Assembly (NCBI RefSeq): GCF_020176795.1
Contig: NZ_JAIUKE010000092.1
Span: 1-33,880, forward strand
Reading direction: 5' to 3'
DNA length: 33,880 nt
DNA from: Streptomyces sp. 8L
Lineage (GTDB): Bacteria > Actinomycetota > Actinomycetes > Streptomycetales > Streptomycetaceae
Of this stretch, positions 13,403 to 21,802 are shown in pieces. The number at the start of each line of letters is the position of its first letter. Position 1 is the first letter of the stretch. A program made the translations under genes and the position numbers. Under the pieces are notes generated by a model, which saw only the letters and a program-made list of their open reading frames with translations, did no database searches and was not told where the DNA came from.

Positions 13403-13600
13403 CCGTTGAGCGGCTAGGACCGCTCTACCGCGTCACCCCAGGAACCTGCTGGCGCCCAGGACTCCGCCTCCGTCGAAGGCCTCCAGGCAGCCATCAATCG
13501 CCTCGCCTTCGACATGACCCTCGTCGGCTGGCCCTCTGGGGGGCGACTCGGGGGTGGTCACGGACCGCGCTCGGCCCCCGCAGCTCGTCACACACCGTGA
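13399..13600 (+). pseudogene. Probable frameshifted small gene remnant
   Basis: From GTG 13399 the frame reads VTVERLGPLYRVTPG and then turns Arg/Pro-rich. In the next frame, from about 13454, a protein-like stretch appears: DSASVEGLQAAINRLAFDM, then TLVGWPSGG, ending at TGA 13598-13600. That second frame has no usable start. The two halves together look like one small protein broken by an indel near 13440-13455. It could also be chance in GC-rich DNA. The rest of the 13350-13782 interval holds no convincing gene. Confidence 0.35.
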
Positions 13601-13718
13601 CGGGACCCTGGGGGGCTACCCCTTCCTCATGATCCACGTCGGACCGACGGGGAGGGACATAGCTATCTGTACGGGTCTGGGGTTCCCCGGACCTGAACCA
13701 ACAGTCACGTTCTGTGAC
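13587..13718. promoter_or_regulatory. Two GTCAC-N5-GTGAC inverted repeats before the late operon
   Basis: GTCAC-acacc-GTGAC (13587-13601, extended by one C/G pair on each side) and GTCAC-gttct-GTGAC (13704-13718) share the same arms and spacing, with 117 bases between their starts. They sit in the largely non-coding space upstream of the small terminase. That is where a late promoter, its activator sites or the packaging (cos/pac) site would be expected. Confidence 0.45.
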
Positions 13719-13782
13719 ACTGCCGGGTCGCACCGATCCGGCCTCCGACGCGCCGCAACGGCGCGCCCAAGGAGTGATCCAC

Positions 13783-14379
13783 ATGGCTGGAACCGGTCCG
13801 GCACCGAAGCCGGGCGCCCGGCGGCGCAACGCCGCCGGATCTGCGATGAGACTGCCCGCTGCGGGGCGTGAGGGCGCACCGCCCGCATGGCCGCTGCCCG
13901 CGGACATTCAGATCGTCGTGCGCCGCGACACCGCGCAGCGCTCGGTGGACGACATCGAGCTGGAACTGCTTGAGCCGACGCTCATTTCGCGCAAGCGGGG
14001 GGCCCTGAAGAAGAAGCTGGACGCCGCGTCCAAGGAACTGCACCTGGCCCAGGCGCAGCTGGATGGCCAGGAGCGCCTGGAGGGTGAGCTGTGGGCCGAG
14101 TTGTGGGCCACGCCTCAGGCGGTGGCGTGGGAGCGTCTGCGCTGGACGCGCGAGGTCGCGCAGTACGTGCGCTGGAAGGTGGCGGCCGAGCTCGGCTCGC
14201 TGGACGCGTCGAAGGAGGCGCGGCAGCTCGCCGACCGGCTCGGGCTGACCCCGCTGGCGCTGCTGCGGCTGCGGTGGGAGATCGCCGACGAGGAGGAGGG
14301 GCGCCCGCGGCGCCGGCCGACGCCGCCGCGCGGCGGCCCGGGCGGGGATGACCCGCGCTCGCTGCTGCACGTGGTGTGA
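13783..14379 (+). CDS. terS: Terminase small subunit (198 aa)
   Basis: ATG at 13783 has AAGGAG at 13769-13774. The N-terminal MAGTGPAPKPGARRRNAAG is the basic opening typical of actinophage small terminases. The middle (TLISRKRGALKKKLDAASKELHLAQAQL) and the conserved-looking WAELWATPQAVAWERLRWTREVAQYVRWK are helical. The C-terminal LADRLGLTPLALLRLRWEI is a small helix-turn-helix-like end, followed by a disordered Arg/Pro tail. It should recognise the packaging site and load the large subunit. Identification rests on its N-terminus, size and position seven bases before the large terminase. The reading frame extends further upstream, but no start there has a ribosome binding site. Confidence 0.8.
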   Translation: MAGTGPAPKPGARRRNAAGSAMRLPAAGREGAPPAWPLPADIQIVVRRDTAQRSVDDIELELLEPTLISRKRGALKKKLDAASKELHLAQAQLDGQERLEGELWAELWATPQAVAWERLRWTREVAQYVRWKVAAELGSLDASKEARQLADRLGLTPLALLRLRWEIADEEEGRPRRRPTPPRGGPGGDDPRSLLHVV

Positions 14380-14385
14380 GCCGCT

Positions 14386-16017
14386 GTGGCCGTGCTGATG
14401 GTGCCGGGCCCCGACAAGGAGCCATGGCCGACGCTCGGCCCGCAGGTGTGCGACCTGCTGGAGGAGCGCGCGGTCCACGGCCCCGGGGCCCTGCGCGGAC
14501 GTGACTACACCCTGGACCCAGAGAAGCGGGCCCTGATCTACCGCTGGTACGAGGTCTACCCGCCCGGTCATCCCCGCGCGGGCAAGCGCCGGTTCAAGCG
14601 GATCGGCCTGTCGGTGCGCAAGGGCACTGCCAAGACCGAGCTGGCGGCTGCGGTCGCGTTCGCCGAGCTCCACCCCGAGGGCCCGGTGCGCTGCGACGGG
14701 TTCGACGCGGCCGGCCAGCCGGTCGGCGTGCCGGTGTCGGACCCCTACATCCCGATGGTGGCCTACACCGAGGAGCAGACCGAGGAGCTCGCATACGCCG
14801 CCCTGTACGTGATGATCACCGAGGGGCACGACGTCGACCTGTTCGACCCGGGCCTGGATCGGATCATGCGGTGGGACGGCGTCGGCAGGGCCGTGGCCCT
14901 GGCGACCGCCCCGGATTCCAGGGACGGCGCACGGACGACGTTCCAGCACTTCGACGAGACGCACCGCTTCACGCTGCCGCGGCACCGGGCGGCCCATCAA
15001 ACGATGCTCGCGAACATCCCGAAGATCATGGGGTTCGACCCGTGGACGCTGGAGACGACCACGACGTACACCCCGGGCGAGGACTCGGTGGCGCAGGGCA
15101 CGCACGAGTTCGCCGAGCTCGTGCACCAGAAGAAGCTCACCGACCCGTCGCTGTCGTTCTTCCACCGCGAGGCCGCGCCGCGCCCCGGCGAGGACCTCAC
15201 CGACGCGCAGCAGATCCGCGCGGCGGTGCGCGAGGCGTCGGGCCCGTCGATCGCGGCGTGGCCGGACTTCGAGGGCCAGGTCGACGCGATCGTCAGCCTC
15301 TACAACGCCCCTGACACCGACCGGGCGTACTGGGAGCGCGTCTGGCTGAACCGGCGTGTGCAGGCGGGCCGGCAGGCGTTCGACGTCGCCCGCTGGCGCG
15401 ACCTGGCCCGCCCCGACCGCTCGCTGCCGGCGAAGGGCGAAGCGATCACCGTCGGGTTCGACGGTGCGCAGTTCCGCGACGCCACGGCCCTGATCGCCAC
15501 AGAGGTGATCACCGGGTTCCAGTGGTCCCTGGGCATCTGGGAGCGCCCTGCGGAGGCCGAGGACTGGGAGTGCCCCGAGGACGAGGTCGACGCGGCGCTC
15601 GTGGAGGCGTTCGACCACTGGAAGGTGGTCCGCGCCTACATGGACCCGCCGTACTGGGAGGGCCTGATCAGCACGTGGAAAGGCCGATGGGGCGACCGGC
15701 GGATCACCGAGTGGTGGACCAACCGGCCCAAGGCCATGGCCTACTCGCTGCGCAGCTACGCGGGCGCGATGCGCTCAGGAGACCTGACGCACAACGGGGA
15801 CGCCGTGTACGCGCGGCACGTCGCCAACGCCCGGCGGCGGCAACTCAAGATGCTCGATGAGCAGGGCCAACCCCTGTGGGTCATCGAGAAGGAACGGCAC
15901 GAGAGCCCACTGAGCATGGACGGGGCGATGGCCGGCTGCATCTCGTGGGAAGCCCGCCTCGACGCGATCAAGAGCGGTCAGGGACGACGCAGGAGGGGAA
16001 TGGTGATCCGCCGGTGA
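14386..16017 (+). CDS. terL: Terminase large subunit (543 aa)
   Basis: The GTG at 14386 follows the small terminase by six bases; an ATG at 14398 is an alternative. The ATPase domain has a Walker A-like SVRKGTAKTE at 76-85 and a Walker B-like FQHFDETHRF near 186-195, with D190-E191. The nuclease domain shows the RNase H-like acidic residues D359 (in VGFDGAQFRD), D420 (in YMDPPYWEG) and D512 (in SMDGAMAG). This is the motor that packages DNA into the procapsid and cuts the concatemer. Length is normal for the family. The portal start overlaps its stop (GTGA at 16014-16017), the usual terminase-portal order. Confidence 0.93.
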   Translation: MAVLMVPGPDKEPWPTLGPQVCDLLEERAVHGPGALRGRDYTLDPEKRALIYRWYEVYPPGHPRAGKRRFKRIGLSVRKGTAKTELAAAVAFAELHPEGPVRCDGFDAAGQPVGVPVSDPYIPMVAYTEEQTEELAYAALYVMITEGHDVDLFDPGLDRIMRWDGVGRAVALATAPDSRDGARTTFQHFDETHRFTLPRHRAAHQTMLANIPKIMGFDPWTLETTTTYTPGEDSVAQGTHEFAELVHQKKLTDPSLSFFHREAAPRPGEDLTDAQQIRAAVREASGPSIAAWPDFEGQVDAIVSLYNAPDTDRAYWERVWLNRRVQAGRQAFDVARWRDLARPDRSLPAKGEAITVGFDGAQFRDATALIATEVITGFQWSLGIWERPAEAEDWECPEDEVDAALVEAFDHWKVVRAYMDPPYWEGLISTWKGRWGDRRITEWWTNRPKAMAYSLRSYAGAMRSGDLTHNGDAVYARHVANARRRQLKMLDEQGQPLWVIEKERHESPLSMDGAMAGCISWEARLDAIKSGQGRRRRGMVIRR

Positions 16018-17438
16018 AGATCTCCGACATGACGCCGGACGACTGGGCCATGTCCCTCAGCCGGGAACTCGACAACGTCACCCCGCACCTGGAGACACTC
16101 AATCTCCGGTATGAGGGCAAGCCGCCCATCGCGTTCCTGCACCCGGCCATCGCCGCCGAACTCGGCGAGCGTCTCCAGCAGGTCGTCATCAACTGGCCGC
16201 GTCTGGTCGTCGGCGCCCTGGAGGAACGTCTCGACGTCACGGGGTTCCGTGTGCCGGGTGACGACAGCACAGGTACGCGCGGCAAGGAGCTGTGGCGGAT
16301 CTGGAAGGCCAACCGCATGGCCACGGGCAGCCAGCAGGCCCACGTGGACGCCATGGTGATGGGCCGTTCGTACATCGTCGTCGGCTCCAACCCGGACGAT
16401 GCGGACACGCCGTTGATGACGGTGGAGTCGCCCCGGCAGATGATCGCCTCGCACGACCCGGCGACGCGGAAGGTCCGCGCGGCGTTCAAGCGCTACGTGG
16501 ACCGGGACCCGATCACCGGCTCGATCATGGCCCAGTACGGCGCCCTGTACCTGCCGGACGCGACCTACCAGTACAGCCGCCTGGGCAACGGCGCCTGGCA
16601 GATCAGCGACCAGGACGAGCACAAGCTGGGCCGGCCGCCGGTCGCGGAGCTGCTGAACCAGCCGCGCATCATGAACCCGATGGGCGCCAGCGAGCTGGCC
16701 GACGTCATCCCCCTGGCCGACGCCGCGTCGAAAGCTGCCACGGACATGATGATCTCCGCCGAGTTCCATGCGATGCCGCGCCGGTACGCCCTGGGCTTTT
16801 CCGAGGACGACTTCACCGACGAGGACGGCAATCCGCTGAATCGGTGGCAGCAGATCGCCGGGGCCGTCTGGTCGACGGAGCGCACCAACCGGGACGACGG
16901 CGTCCAGGTCGGCCAGTTCCCCGAGGCCCAGCTGTCGAACTTCCACTCCACGATCAACCTGCTCGCCCAGCTGGTCGGCTCCCTCTCAGGGCTGCCCGCC
17001 CACTACATGGGCCAGGCCACGGACAACCCGCCCTCCGCCGACTCGATCCGCTCCAACGAAGCACGCCTCGTCAAGAGGAGTGAGCGCCGTTGCGGCTCGT
17101 ATGGAGAAGGGCACGAGGACGCTCAGCGCATCGGTCAGCGCATCGTCACGGGCCGCTGGGAACCGGAGCTGATGGGTCTGGAGACGATCTGGCGCAACCC
17201 GGCGACGCCGACCTATGCGCAGATGGCTGACGCGGTCGTCAAGCTCGTCTCGCAGGGCATCCTGCCGATCGAGATGGCGTGGGAGCAGCTGGAGTACTCG
17301 CCCGAGCAGATCGCCCGCATGCGGGCCATGCAGGACGACGCCGTCACTCGTGTGACCGAGGCGGACCTGCGGGCCCTGACCACCGCGGCCCCGCAGCCGC
17401 CCACGGGCGCCCTTGAGCCCGCGCGCACGGTCCAGTGA
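16014..17438 (+). CDS. Portal protein, SPP1 gp6-like (474 aa)
   Basis: GTG at 16014 overlaps the terminase stop. Family-typical parts are visible: LNLRYEGKPPIAFLHP near residue 30; RLVVGALEERLDVTGFR near 63; and MGRSYIVVG near 115. Then come the LLNQPRIMNPMGASEL stretch near 220 and HYMGQATDNPPSADSIRSNE near 330, the conserved C-terminal portal signature. The dodecameric portal ring sits at one capsid vertex and docks the terminase and connector. The stretch after EARLVKRSERR (CGSYGEGHEDAQRIGQRI) is slightly unusual but stays in frame. Its stop overlaps the MuF-like gene. Confidence 0.9.
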   Translation: MKISDMTPDDWAMSLSRELDNVTPHLETLNLRYEGKPPIAFLHPAIAAELGERLQQVVINWPRLVVGALEERLDVTGFRVPGDDSTGTRGKELWRIWKANRMATGSQQAHVDAMVMGRSYIVVGSNPDDADTPLMTVESPRQMIASHDPATRKVRAAFKRYVDRDPITGSIMAQYGALYLPDATYQYSRLGNGAWQISDQDEHKLGRPPVAELLNQPRIMNPMGASELADVIPLADAASKAATDMMISAEFHAMPRRYALGFSEDDFTDEDGNPLNRWQQIAGAVWSTERTNRDDGVQVGQFPEAQLSNFHSTINLLAQLVGSLSGLPAHYMGQATDNPPSADSIRSNEARLVKRSERRCGSYGEGHEDAQRIGQRIVTGRWEPELMGLETIWRNPATPTYAQMADAVVKLVSQGILPIEMAWEQLEYSPEQIARMRAMQDDAVTRVTEADLRALTTAAPQPPTGALEPARTVQ

Positions 17439-18454
17439 GCGCGGGGATCGCCGAGCAGGAGCATCAGGCCCTCGTCACGGCCTACGGACGTCTTCAGCGC
17501 ATCGCGGAGTCCCGTTCGAGCGCGGCGGCGATGAAGGCGTGGCGGCTGTTGTCCGGCGTCGACCTGGATGGTTCCTGGCAGGAACGCGTCGGGCCCATGC
17601 TGGTGCGCATTCTGACGGCCGGGCAGCTGCTGGCCGCGTCGTCCGGGCAGACCTACGTCGACCAGATGGTCGCGGCGGACGGCCTCGCCCCGGACTACGC
17701 GGGCGGCGCCGGCCGCGTGCAGGTACGCACCCTGGCCGGGACCGCATCGGACGGGCGAGCGCTCGACACTCTCCTTGAGGAGCCCTTGATCGGCGTCAAG
17801 ACGCTGATGGCGGGCGGCATGACACTCACGCAGGCCATGTTGCACGGGCAGAACTCGCTGCTGCGCATCATGGCCTCTGAGGTCGCCGACGCCGGGCGGG
17901 GCGCCGCCGGGATCGCCATGGCCGCCAACCGCACGGTCACCGGCTACGTCCGCTGCATCCGCCCCGGGGCGTGCGCGCGGTGCGCGATCCTCGCGGGCCG
18001 CTGGTACCACTACAACGCCGACTTCGACCGGCACCCCCGGTGCCAGTGCTATGGCGTCCCCTCCACGAAGGGGCGCCGGGGCGCCATCACGAGCCCCACG
18101 GCGTACTTCAACGGCCTGTCCCGAACCGAGCAGGGCCGCATCTTCACCCTGGCGGGCGCGCAGGCCATCCGGGACGGCGCGGACATCTACGCGGTCGTCA
18201 ACGCCCGCCGAAAGGGCTCGCTGTACACCTTCACCGACACGACCGGCCTGCGCCGTCAGGCGACGCGGGAGGGCGCGACGCGGCGCAGCCTGTACCAGCA
18301 GCGGGCCCGCCGAGAACAGGGCCTGGTCGACCCGCGCAACCCGCGCAGCGGCCCTCCGGCTGGGCCCCGGCTCACCCCGGAGGCCATCTACCGCATGGCC
18401 CGCTCCCGCAGCCAGGTCATCGAACTGCTGCACCGCTACGCCTACCTGTACTGA
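17435..18454 (+). CDS. MuF-like minor capsid protein (339 aa)
   Basis: GTG at 17435 overlaps the portal stop. The N-terminal half is helical. Residues 174-205 hold the MuF-type cysteine/histidine cluster, C174, C180, C183 and then FDRHPRCQC with H200, C203 and C205, which is diagnostic of this head-morphogenesis family. The C-terminal 130 residues are Arg-rich and helical (QATREGATRRSLYQQRARRE). MuF proteins sit inside or at the portal of the capsid and some carry toxin or enzyme domains; no such extra domain is recognised here. Synteny between portal and scaffold is as expected. Confidence 0.88.
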   Translation: MSAGIAEQEHQALVTAYGRLQRIAESRSSAAAMKAWRLLSGVDLDGSWQERVGPMLVRILTAGQLLAASSGQTYVDQMVAADGLAPDYAGGAGRVQVRTLAGTASDGRALDTLLEEPLIGVKTLMAGGMTLTQAMLHGQNSLLRIMASEVADAGRGAAGIAMAANRTVTGYVRCIRPGACARCAILAGRWYHYNADFDRHPRCQCYGVPSTKGRRGAITSPTAYFNGLSRTEQGRIFTLAGAQAIRDGADIYAVVNARRKGSLYTFTDTTGLRRQATREGATRRSLYQQRARREQGLVDPRNPRSGPPAGPRLTPEAIYRMARSRSQVIELLHRYAYLY

Positions 18455-18531
18455 GCGCCCCGCACCGAGGCGACGCCACTCCGGGCCCGACGCGCACCGC
18501 GCGGGCCTCCACCCCGCAATGGGAGATCCCC

Positions 18532-19185
18532 ATGTCCACACCCCCGGCCACCGACCCGAACGCCCCTGCGGCCCCTCCTGAGGGCGAGCCGAACCCCGCA
18601 GAGCCGGCGGGCACCACCGACGAGCCCGGCACCGACCAGCTCGGAGACGCCGGTAAGCGCGCGATCGACGCGATGAAGCAGCAGCGCAACGCCGCCCGCG
18701 ACAGCGCCCGCCCGTGGACGGACCTTGCCGACGAGCTCGGGCTGACGCCGGAGGAGATCCGCGCCAAGCTCAAGCCGGCCGAGCCCGACCCGGCGCAGAT
18801 GGCCCGCGACGCCCAGCGCGAAGCGGTCCAGAAGGCCAACCGGCGCATCCTGCGCGCGGAGGTCAAGGCAGCTGCGGCCGGCCGACTGCGGGACGCCGGG
18901 GACGCGCTGGTCCACCTCGACCTCGACAAGTTCGCTGTCGGAGAGGACGGCGACGTCGACCAGGACGAGCTGAGCGAGGCCCTGGACGACCTCCTGGCGC
19001 GCAAGCCGTACCTCGCCAAGGACGACGGGCCCCGAACCCCGGCCCCGGACCCGGCGCAGGGCGCCCGGCCGGACGGCGGCCAGTCCATCGGCCAGCAGAT
19101 CGCCGAGGCCGAGGCCAAGGGCGACTGGAACACGTCACGACGCCTCAAGCAGGCCCAGATGCTCGCCAACCAGAAAACGAACTGA
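18532..19185 (+). CDS. Capsid scaffolding protein (217 aa)
   Basis: ATG at 18532 has GGGAG at 18521-18525. The protein has the classic scaffold look: a Pro/Ala/Glu-rich disordered N-terminus and highly charged helices (AGKRAIDAMKQQRNAARDSA, QREAVQKANRRILRAEVKAAAAGRL). An acidic stretch (GEDGDVDQDELSEALDDLLA) and a basic C-terminal helix (TSRRLKQAQMLANQKTN) that would bind capsid complete it. There is no protease motif, so cleavage is not predicted from this gene. Its position directly before the major capsid gene supports the call. A short hairpin lies in the gap to the capsid gene. Confidence 0.85.
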   Translation: MSTPPATDPNAPAAPPEGEPNPAEPAGTTDEPGTDQLGDAGKRAIDAMKQQRNAARDSARPWTDLADELGLTPEEIRAKLKPAEPDPAQMARDAQREAVQKANRRILRAEVKAAAAGRLRDAGDALVHLDLDKFAVGEDGDVDQDELSEALDDLLARKPYLAKDDGPRTPAPDPAQGARPDGGQSIGQQIAEAEAKGDWNTSRRLKQAQMLANQKTN

Positions 19186-19187
19186 CC

Positions 19188-19208
19188 CGGGCAGGGGTGA
19201 CCTGCCCG
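19188..19208 (+). terminator. 8-bp hairpin between scaffold and capsid genes
   Basis: CGGGCAGG (19188-19195) pairs with CCTGCCCG (19201-19208) around GGTGA, immediately after the scaffold stop and before the AAGGAGG site of the capsid gene. A leaky terminator or an RNA-processing or stability element could help set the high capsid level. The function is inferred. Confidence 0.45.
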
Positions 19209-19227
19209 CGATTCCAAGGAGGACCCG

Positions 19228-20235
19228 ATGCCCGGAATCACCGGCATGGGCACCACGTTCAACCTGCCCAACTACGTCGGCGAGCTGTTCAACGCCTCGC
19301 CCGAGGACACGCCCTTCCTGTCCGCCATCGGCGGCCTGACCGGCGGCCGGCCCGCGAACTCGACCATCTTCACCTGGTCCGGGTACGACCTGCGGGACGC
19401 GTCCGCGTCGCGGCAGCGCACCGAGGGCGCCGACGCGCCCACCCCCGAGGCGCGGGCCCGCTTCAACGTGTCGAACGTGGTGGAGATCCACCAGGAAGCC
19501 GTCACGGTCTCCTACACGAAGCAGGCCGCCGTCGGCCAGTTCGCCTCCAGCGGCTCCAACAACGCCAACGCCGTCGGCCTGACGGGCACGAACGCCGTCA
19601 CCGACGAGGCCGACTGGCAGCTCGCGCAGTCCCTCAAGCAGATCGCCCGCGACATCGAGCTGTCGTTCCTGACCGGGACGTTCGCGGAGGGCGCCGACAA
19701 CTCCACGGCCCGCAAGACCCGCGGCCTCCTGTCCGCCATCACGACGAACGTCATCACCAACGCGACGGCCGCCGATCTGACCGACGAGATGGTCCTCACG
19801 CTCCTTCAGGACGTATGGCAGTCCGGCGGCATCCAGGAGACCGAGACCGCGACGCTGGTCTGCAACGCGATCGTCAAGCGCAACCTGTCCACGCTGTTCG
19901 TCACGAACCGGCGCTACCAGGAGCAGACCCGCAACGTGGGCGGCGTGAACCTCCAGACCCTGGAGACCGACTTCGGCACGCTCAACATCATGCTCGACCG
20001 CTACATGCCGACCGACCAGCTCGCGGTGGTCTCCCTGGAGGAGTGCGCGCCGCGGTTCCTGCCGATCCCCGGCAAGGGCTTCCTCTTCCAGGAGCCCCTC
20101 GCGAAGACCGGCGCCGCCGACAAGTACCAGATCTACGGCGAGGTCGGCCTGGAGTACGGCAACGAGAAGAAGCACGGCAAGATCACCGGCCTGACCACCA
20201 ACCTGGTCGCCGCGAACGACGGATCGGACGCGTGA
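19228..20235 (+). CDS. Major capsid protein (335 aa)
   Basis: ATG at 19228 has a near-consensus AAGGAGG box. The N-terminus contains SPEDTPFLSAIGGLTGGRP, a conserved opening of the HK97-fold SU10/DUF5309-type capsid family. EIHQEAVTVSYTKQAAVGQF and the long helix DEADWQLAQSLKQIARDIELSFL follow the usual order. The C-terminal half (TLETDFGTLNIMLDRYMPTD ... EVGLEYGNEKKHGKITGLT) matches the family's P-domain region. Capsid subunits assemble on the scaffold around the portal. No separate maturation protease gene is seen. Its stop overlaps the next start (ATG at 20235). Confidence 0.9.
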   Translation: MPGITGMGTTFNLPNYVGELFNASPEDTPFLSAIGGLTGGRPANSTIFTWSGYDLRDASASRQRTEGADAPTPEARARFNVSNVVEIHQEAVTVSYTKQAAVGQFASSGSNNANAVGLTGTNAVTDEADWQLAQSLKQIARDIELSFLTGTFAEGADNSTARKTRGLLSAITTNVITNATAADLTDEMVLTLLQDVWQSGGIQETETATLVCNAIVKRNLSTLFVTNRRYQEQTRNVGGVNLQTLETDFGTLNIMLDRYMPTDQLAVVSLEECAPRFLPIPGKGFLFQEPLAKTGAADKYQIYGEVGLEYGNEKKHGKITGLTTNLVAANDGSDA

Positions 20236-20459
20236 TGCCGACGTTCCGCAGCTCCACACACCTCTGCCTGCGCATCGCCGACCTCGGCGTGCGCTTCGAG
20301 GACGGCCAGGTCACCACCGCCGCCAAGGACAAGGTCGCAGGTCTGCGGGCCCTGGCCGAGCGCGGCGAGTACGGCATCACCGAGGACGCGCCGAAGAAGC
20401 CGGCGGGCAAGGGCGGTGACAGCGATGACGGGGCTGGAACCGCTGGCAACGCCGGCTGA
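20235..20459 (+). CDS. Small head protein of unknown role (74 aa)
   Basis: ATG at 20235 overlaps the capsid stop. Residues 1-50 form a small alpha/beta unit (HLCLRIADLGVRFEDGQVTT, then AKDKVAGLRALAERGEYGI). The remaining tail is Lys/Gly/Asp-rich and disordered. Small proteins at this place in actinophages are often head decoration or neck-associated proteins. Nothing in the sequence proves this. Its 3' end overlaps the start of the connector gene by about 35 bases. Confidence 0.7.
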   Translation: MPTFRSSTHLCLRIADLGVRFEDGQVTTAAKDKVAGLRALAERGEYGITEDAPKKPAGKGGDSDDGAGTAGNAG

Positions 20460-21033
20460 CCTCGCAGCCTTCACCCAGCGAGACGACATCCCCGAGGCGA
20501 GTGCAACCCTCGCGTTGCAGGTCGCCTCAGGCGTTGTACGGCGCTACACCCGCCAGACCATCACCCGGGTCACGGGCGACAGCGTCGACCTCGCCCCGCG
20601 CATGGGCCCGCTGGTCCTGCCGCAGCGTCCCGTCGTAGCCGTCACCTCGGTGACCGTGGACGGGACGCTGCTGACGGACTGGACCCTGCGCGGCAACCAG
20701 CTCCACCGGGCCGCTGGGTGGAGCGAATGGGCCACCGTCGTCTACGACCACGGATACGAGGACGTCCCCGGCGACATCCTCGGCATCGTCCTGGGCCTGG
20801 CCGGGCAGAGCGTCGCCAACCCGGAGATGCTCCGCAGCGAAGGCATCGACGACTTCAACCGGACCTTCGCGTCCGAATCGCTCGGCGCCGGGACCCTCTC
20901 AGCGGACGACAAGGCCGCCCTGCGGGAGTACCGGATACGGGCCGGGACGATCGTTCCCGCCGCCCCGCGCGTCCCCTACGCGCCGCCCCCCTACTCGCCG
21001 GCCGTGCCGGGTGTCGGGGAGTGGCGCTGGTGA
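20425..21033 (+). CDS. Head-tail connector protein, gp6/gp15-like (202 aa)
   Basis: ATG at 20425 is chosen; a GTG at 20416 is also in frame but sits too close to the AAGGG box (20409-20413). The protein opens GLEPLATPADLAAFTQRDD and continues with the small helical bundle of head-tail connectors (ASATLALQVASGVVRRYTRQ). It then has a beta segment (VVAVTSVTVDGTLLTDWTL ... WATVVYDHGYEDVPGDI). These connectors extend the portal ring. The Pro/Tyr-rich C-terminus (APPPYSPAVPG) is probably flexible. Overlap with the following GTG fits the coupled neck-gene order. Confidence 0.82.
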   Translation: MTGLEPLATPADLAAFTQRDDIPEASATLALQVASGVVRRYTRQTITRVTGDSVDLAPRMGPLVLPQRPVVAVTSVTVDGTLLTDWTLRGNQLHRAAGWSEWATVVYDHGYEDVPGDILGIVLGLAGQSVANPEMLRSEGIDDFNRTFASESLGAGTLSADDKAALREYRIRAGTIVPAAPRVPYAPPPYSPAVPGVGEWRW

Positions 21034-21422
21034 GCGCGGCCAGCACCGCGGCGGCCGGGCAGCGGGCCGCCCTGGAACTGATGACGGACACCTGCCGGGT
21101 GGAGGAAATCGGCGAGGTCGTCACGTCCGACGACGGCACCGACACCCCGTCCGTGTCCCTCGTCTACGAGGGCAAGTGCCGCATCAAGCCCATGGCCCCC
21201 GAGGACTCCCCACGCGGCCAGCAGGACGCGGCACCGGCCGGGACATGGCAGTACACGGCCTCACTACCCCTCAGCGCCACACACGTCGCCTACGGGCAGC
21301 GGCTGACCGTTCTCACCTCGCTCGATCCGTCGCTGCCGGGCGTGGCCATGAACATCACCACCGCCATCAAAGGCGGCCAGATCACGGCGCGCCGCCTGCG
21401 CTGTACGGAGGTGTCCCGGTGA
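21030..21422 (+). CDS. Head-tail stopper-like protein (130 aa)
   Basis: GTG at 21030 overlaps the previous stop and has GGGGA nine bases upstream; the in-frame GTG at 21021 is less likely. The sequence contains ALELMTDTCRVEEIGE, YEGKCRIKP, WQYTASLPLSATHVAYGQRL and ITARRLRCTEV. This pattern of beta strands is typical of small neck proteins of actinophages (DUF6093-like). It should plug or seal the connector after DNA packaging. The assignment depends on synteny between connector and tail-completion genes. The next gene overlaps by four bases. Confidence 0.72.
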   Translation: MSAASTAAAGQRAALELMTDTCRVEEIGEVVTSDDGTDTPSVSLVYEGKCRIKPMAPEDSPRGQQDAAPAGTWQYTASLPLSATHVAYGQRLTVLTSLDPSLPGVAMNITTAIKGGQITARRLRCTEVSR

Positions 21423-21802
21423 GCGTCATCATCACGGGCCTGCGCGAGGTCGAGACGGCCCTGTCCGGGGCCCCGGCGGTCCTCGACGTGAAGGTCAAGC
21501 AGGCCGTCACGGTAACGGCCCGCAAGGTGCGCGACTCGGCCCGGCAGCGGGTCTCCGGATACGCGCACCTGCCCGCCTACCCCTACTCGATCACCTACGA
21601 CGTCACGGAGTCCGCCGCCGGGGCCGAGGCGGAGATCGGGCCGGACAAGGACCGTACGCAGGGCCCGCTCGGCAACCTGATCGAGTACGGCAGCCGCAAG
21701 AACGCGCCGATCCCGCACATGGGCCCGGCCCTGGAGGAGAACGCCGACGACCTCGAAAAGGGCGTCGAGACGGCCGTGACGCAGGCCTTGGGGCTCGCGT
21801 GA
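21419..21802 (+). CDS. Tail completion / neck protein, HK97 gp10-like (127 aa)
   Basis: GTG at 21419 overlaps the stopper stop. The order VSVIITGLREVETALSG, a long helix (VKQAVTVTARKVRDSARQRV), a short SITYDVTESAAGAEAEIGPD strand pair, then LGNLIEYGSRKNAPIPHMGPALEEN is the recognisable signature of the HK97 gp10 family, with the conserved E-Y-G and P-H-x-G-P-A elements. These proteins join the head to the tail tube. The gene overlaps its neighbours on both sides. Confidence 0.88.
   Translation: MSVIITGLREVETALSGAPAVLDVKVKQAVTVTARKVRDSARQRVSGYAHLPAYPYSITYDVTESAAGAEAEIGPDKDRTQGPLGNLIEYGSRKNAPIPHMGPALEENADDLEKGVETAVTQALGLA

Noticed and set aside
13705..15618. 637-codon minus-strand open frame opposite the terminase genes
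   Set aside because: Same shadow effect; the plus strand carries terminase motifs and the minus product has no motif.
17085..17140. Possible double frameshift in the portal (unusual CGSYGEGHEDAQ stretch)
   Set aside because: The frame is continuous, flanking portal motifs are normal on both sides, and no alternative frame gives a better match by eye.
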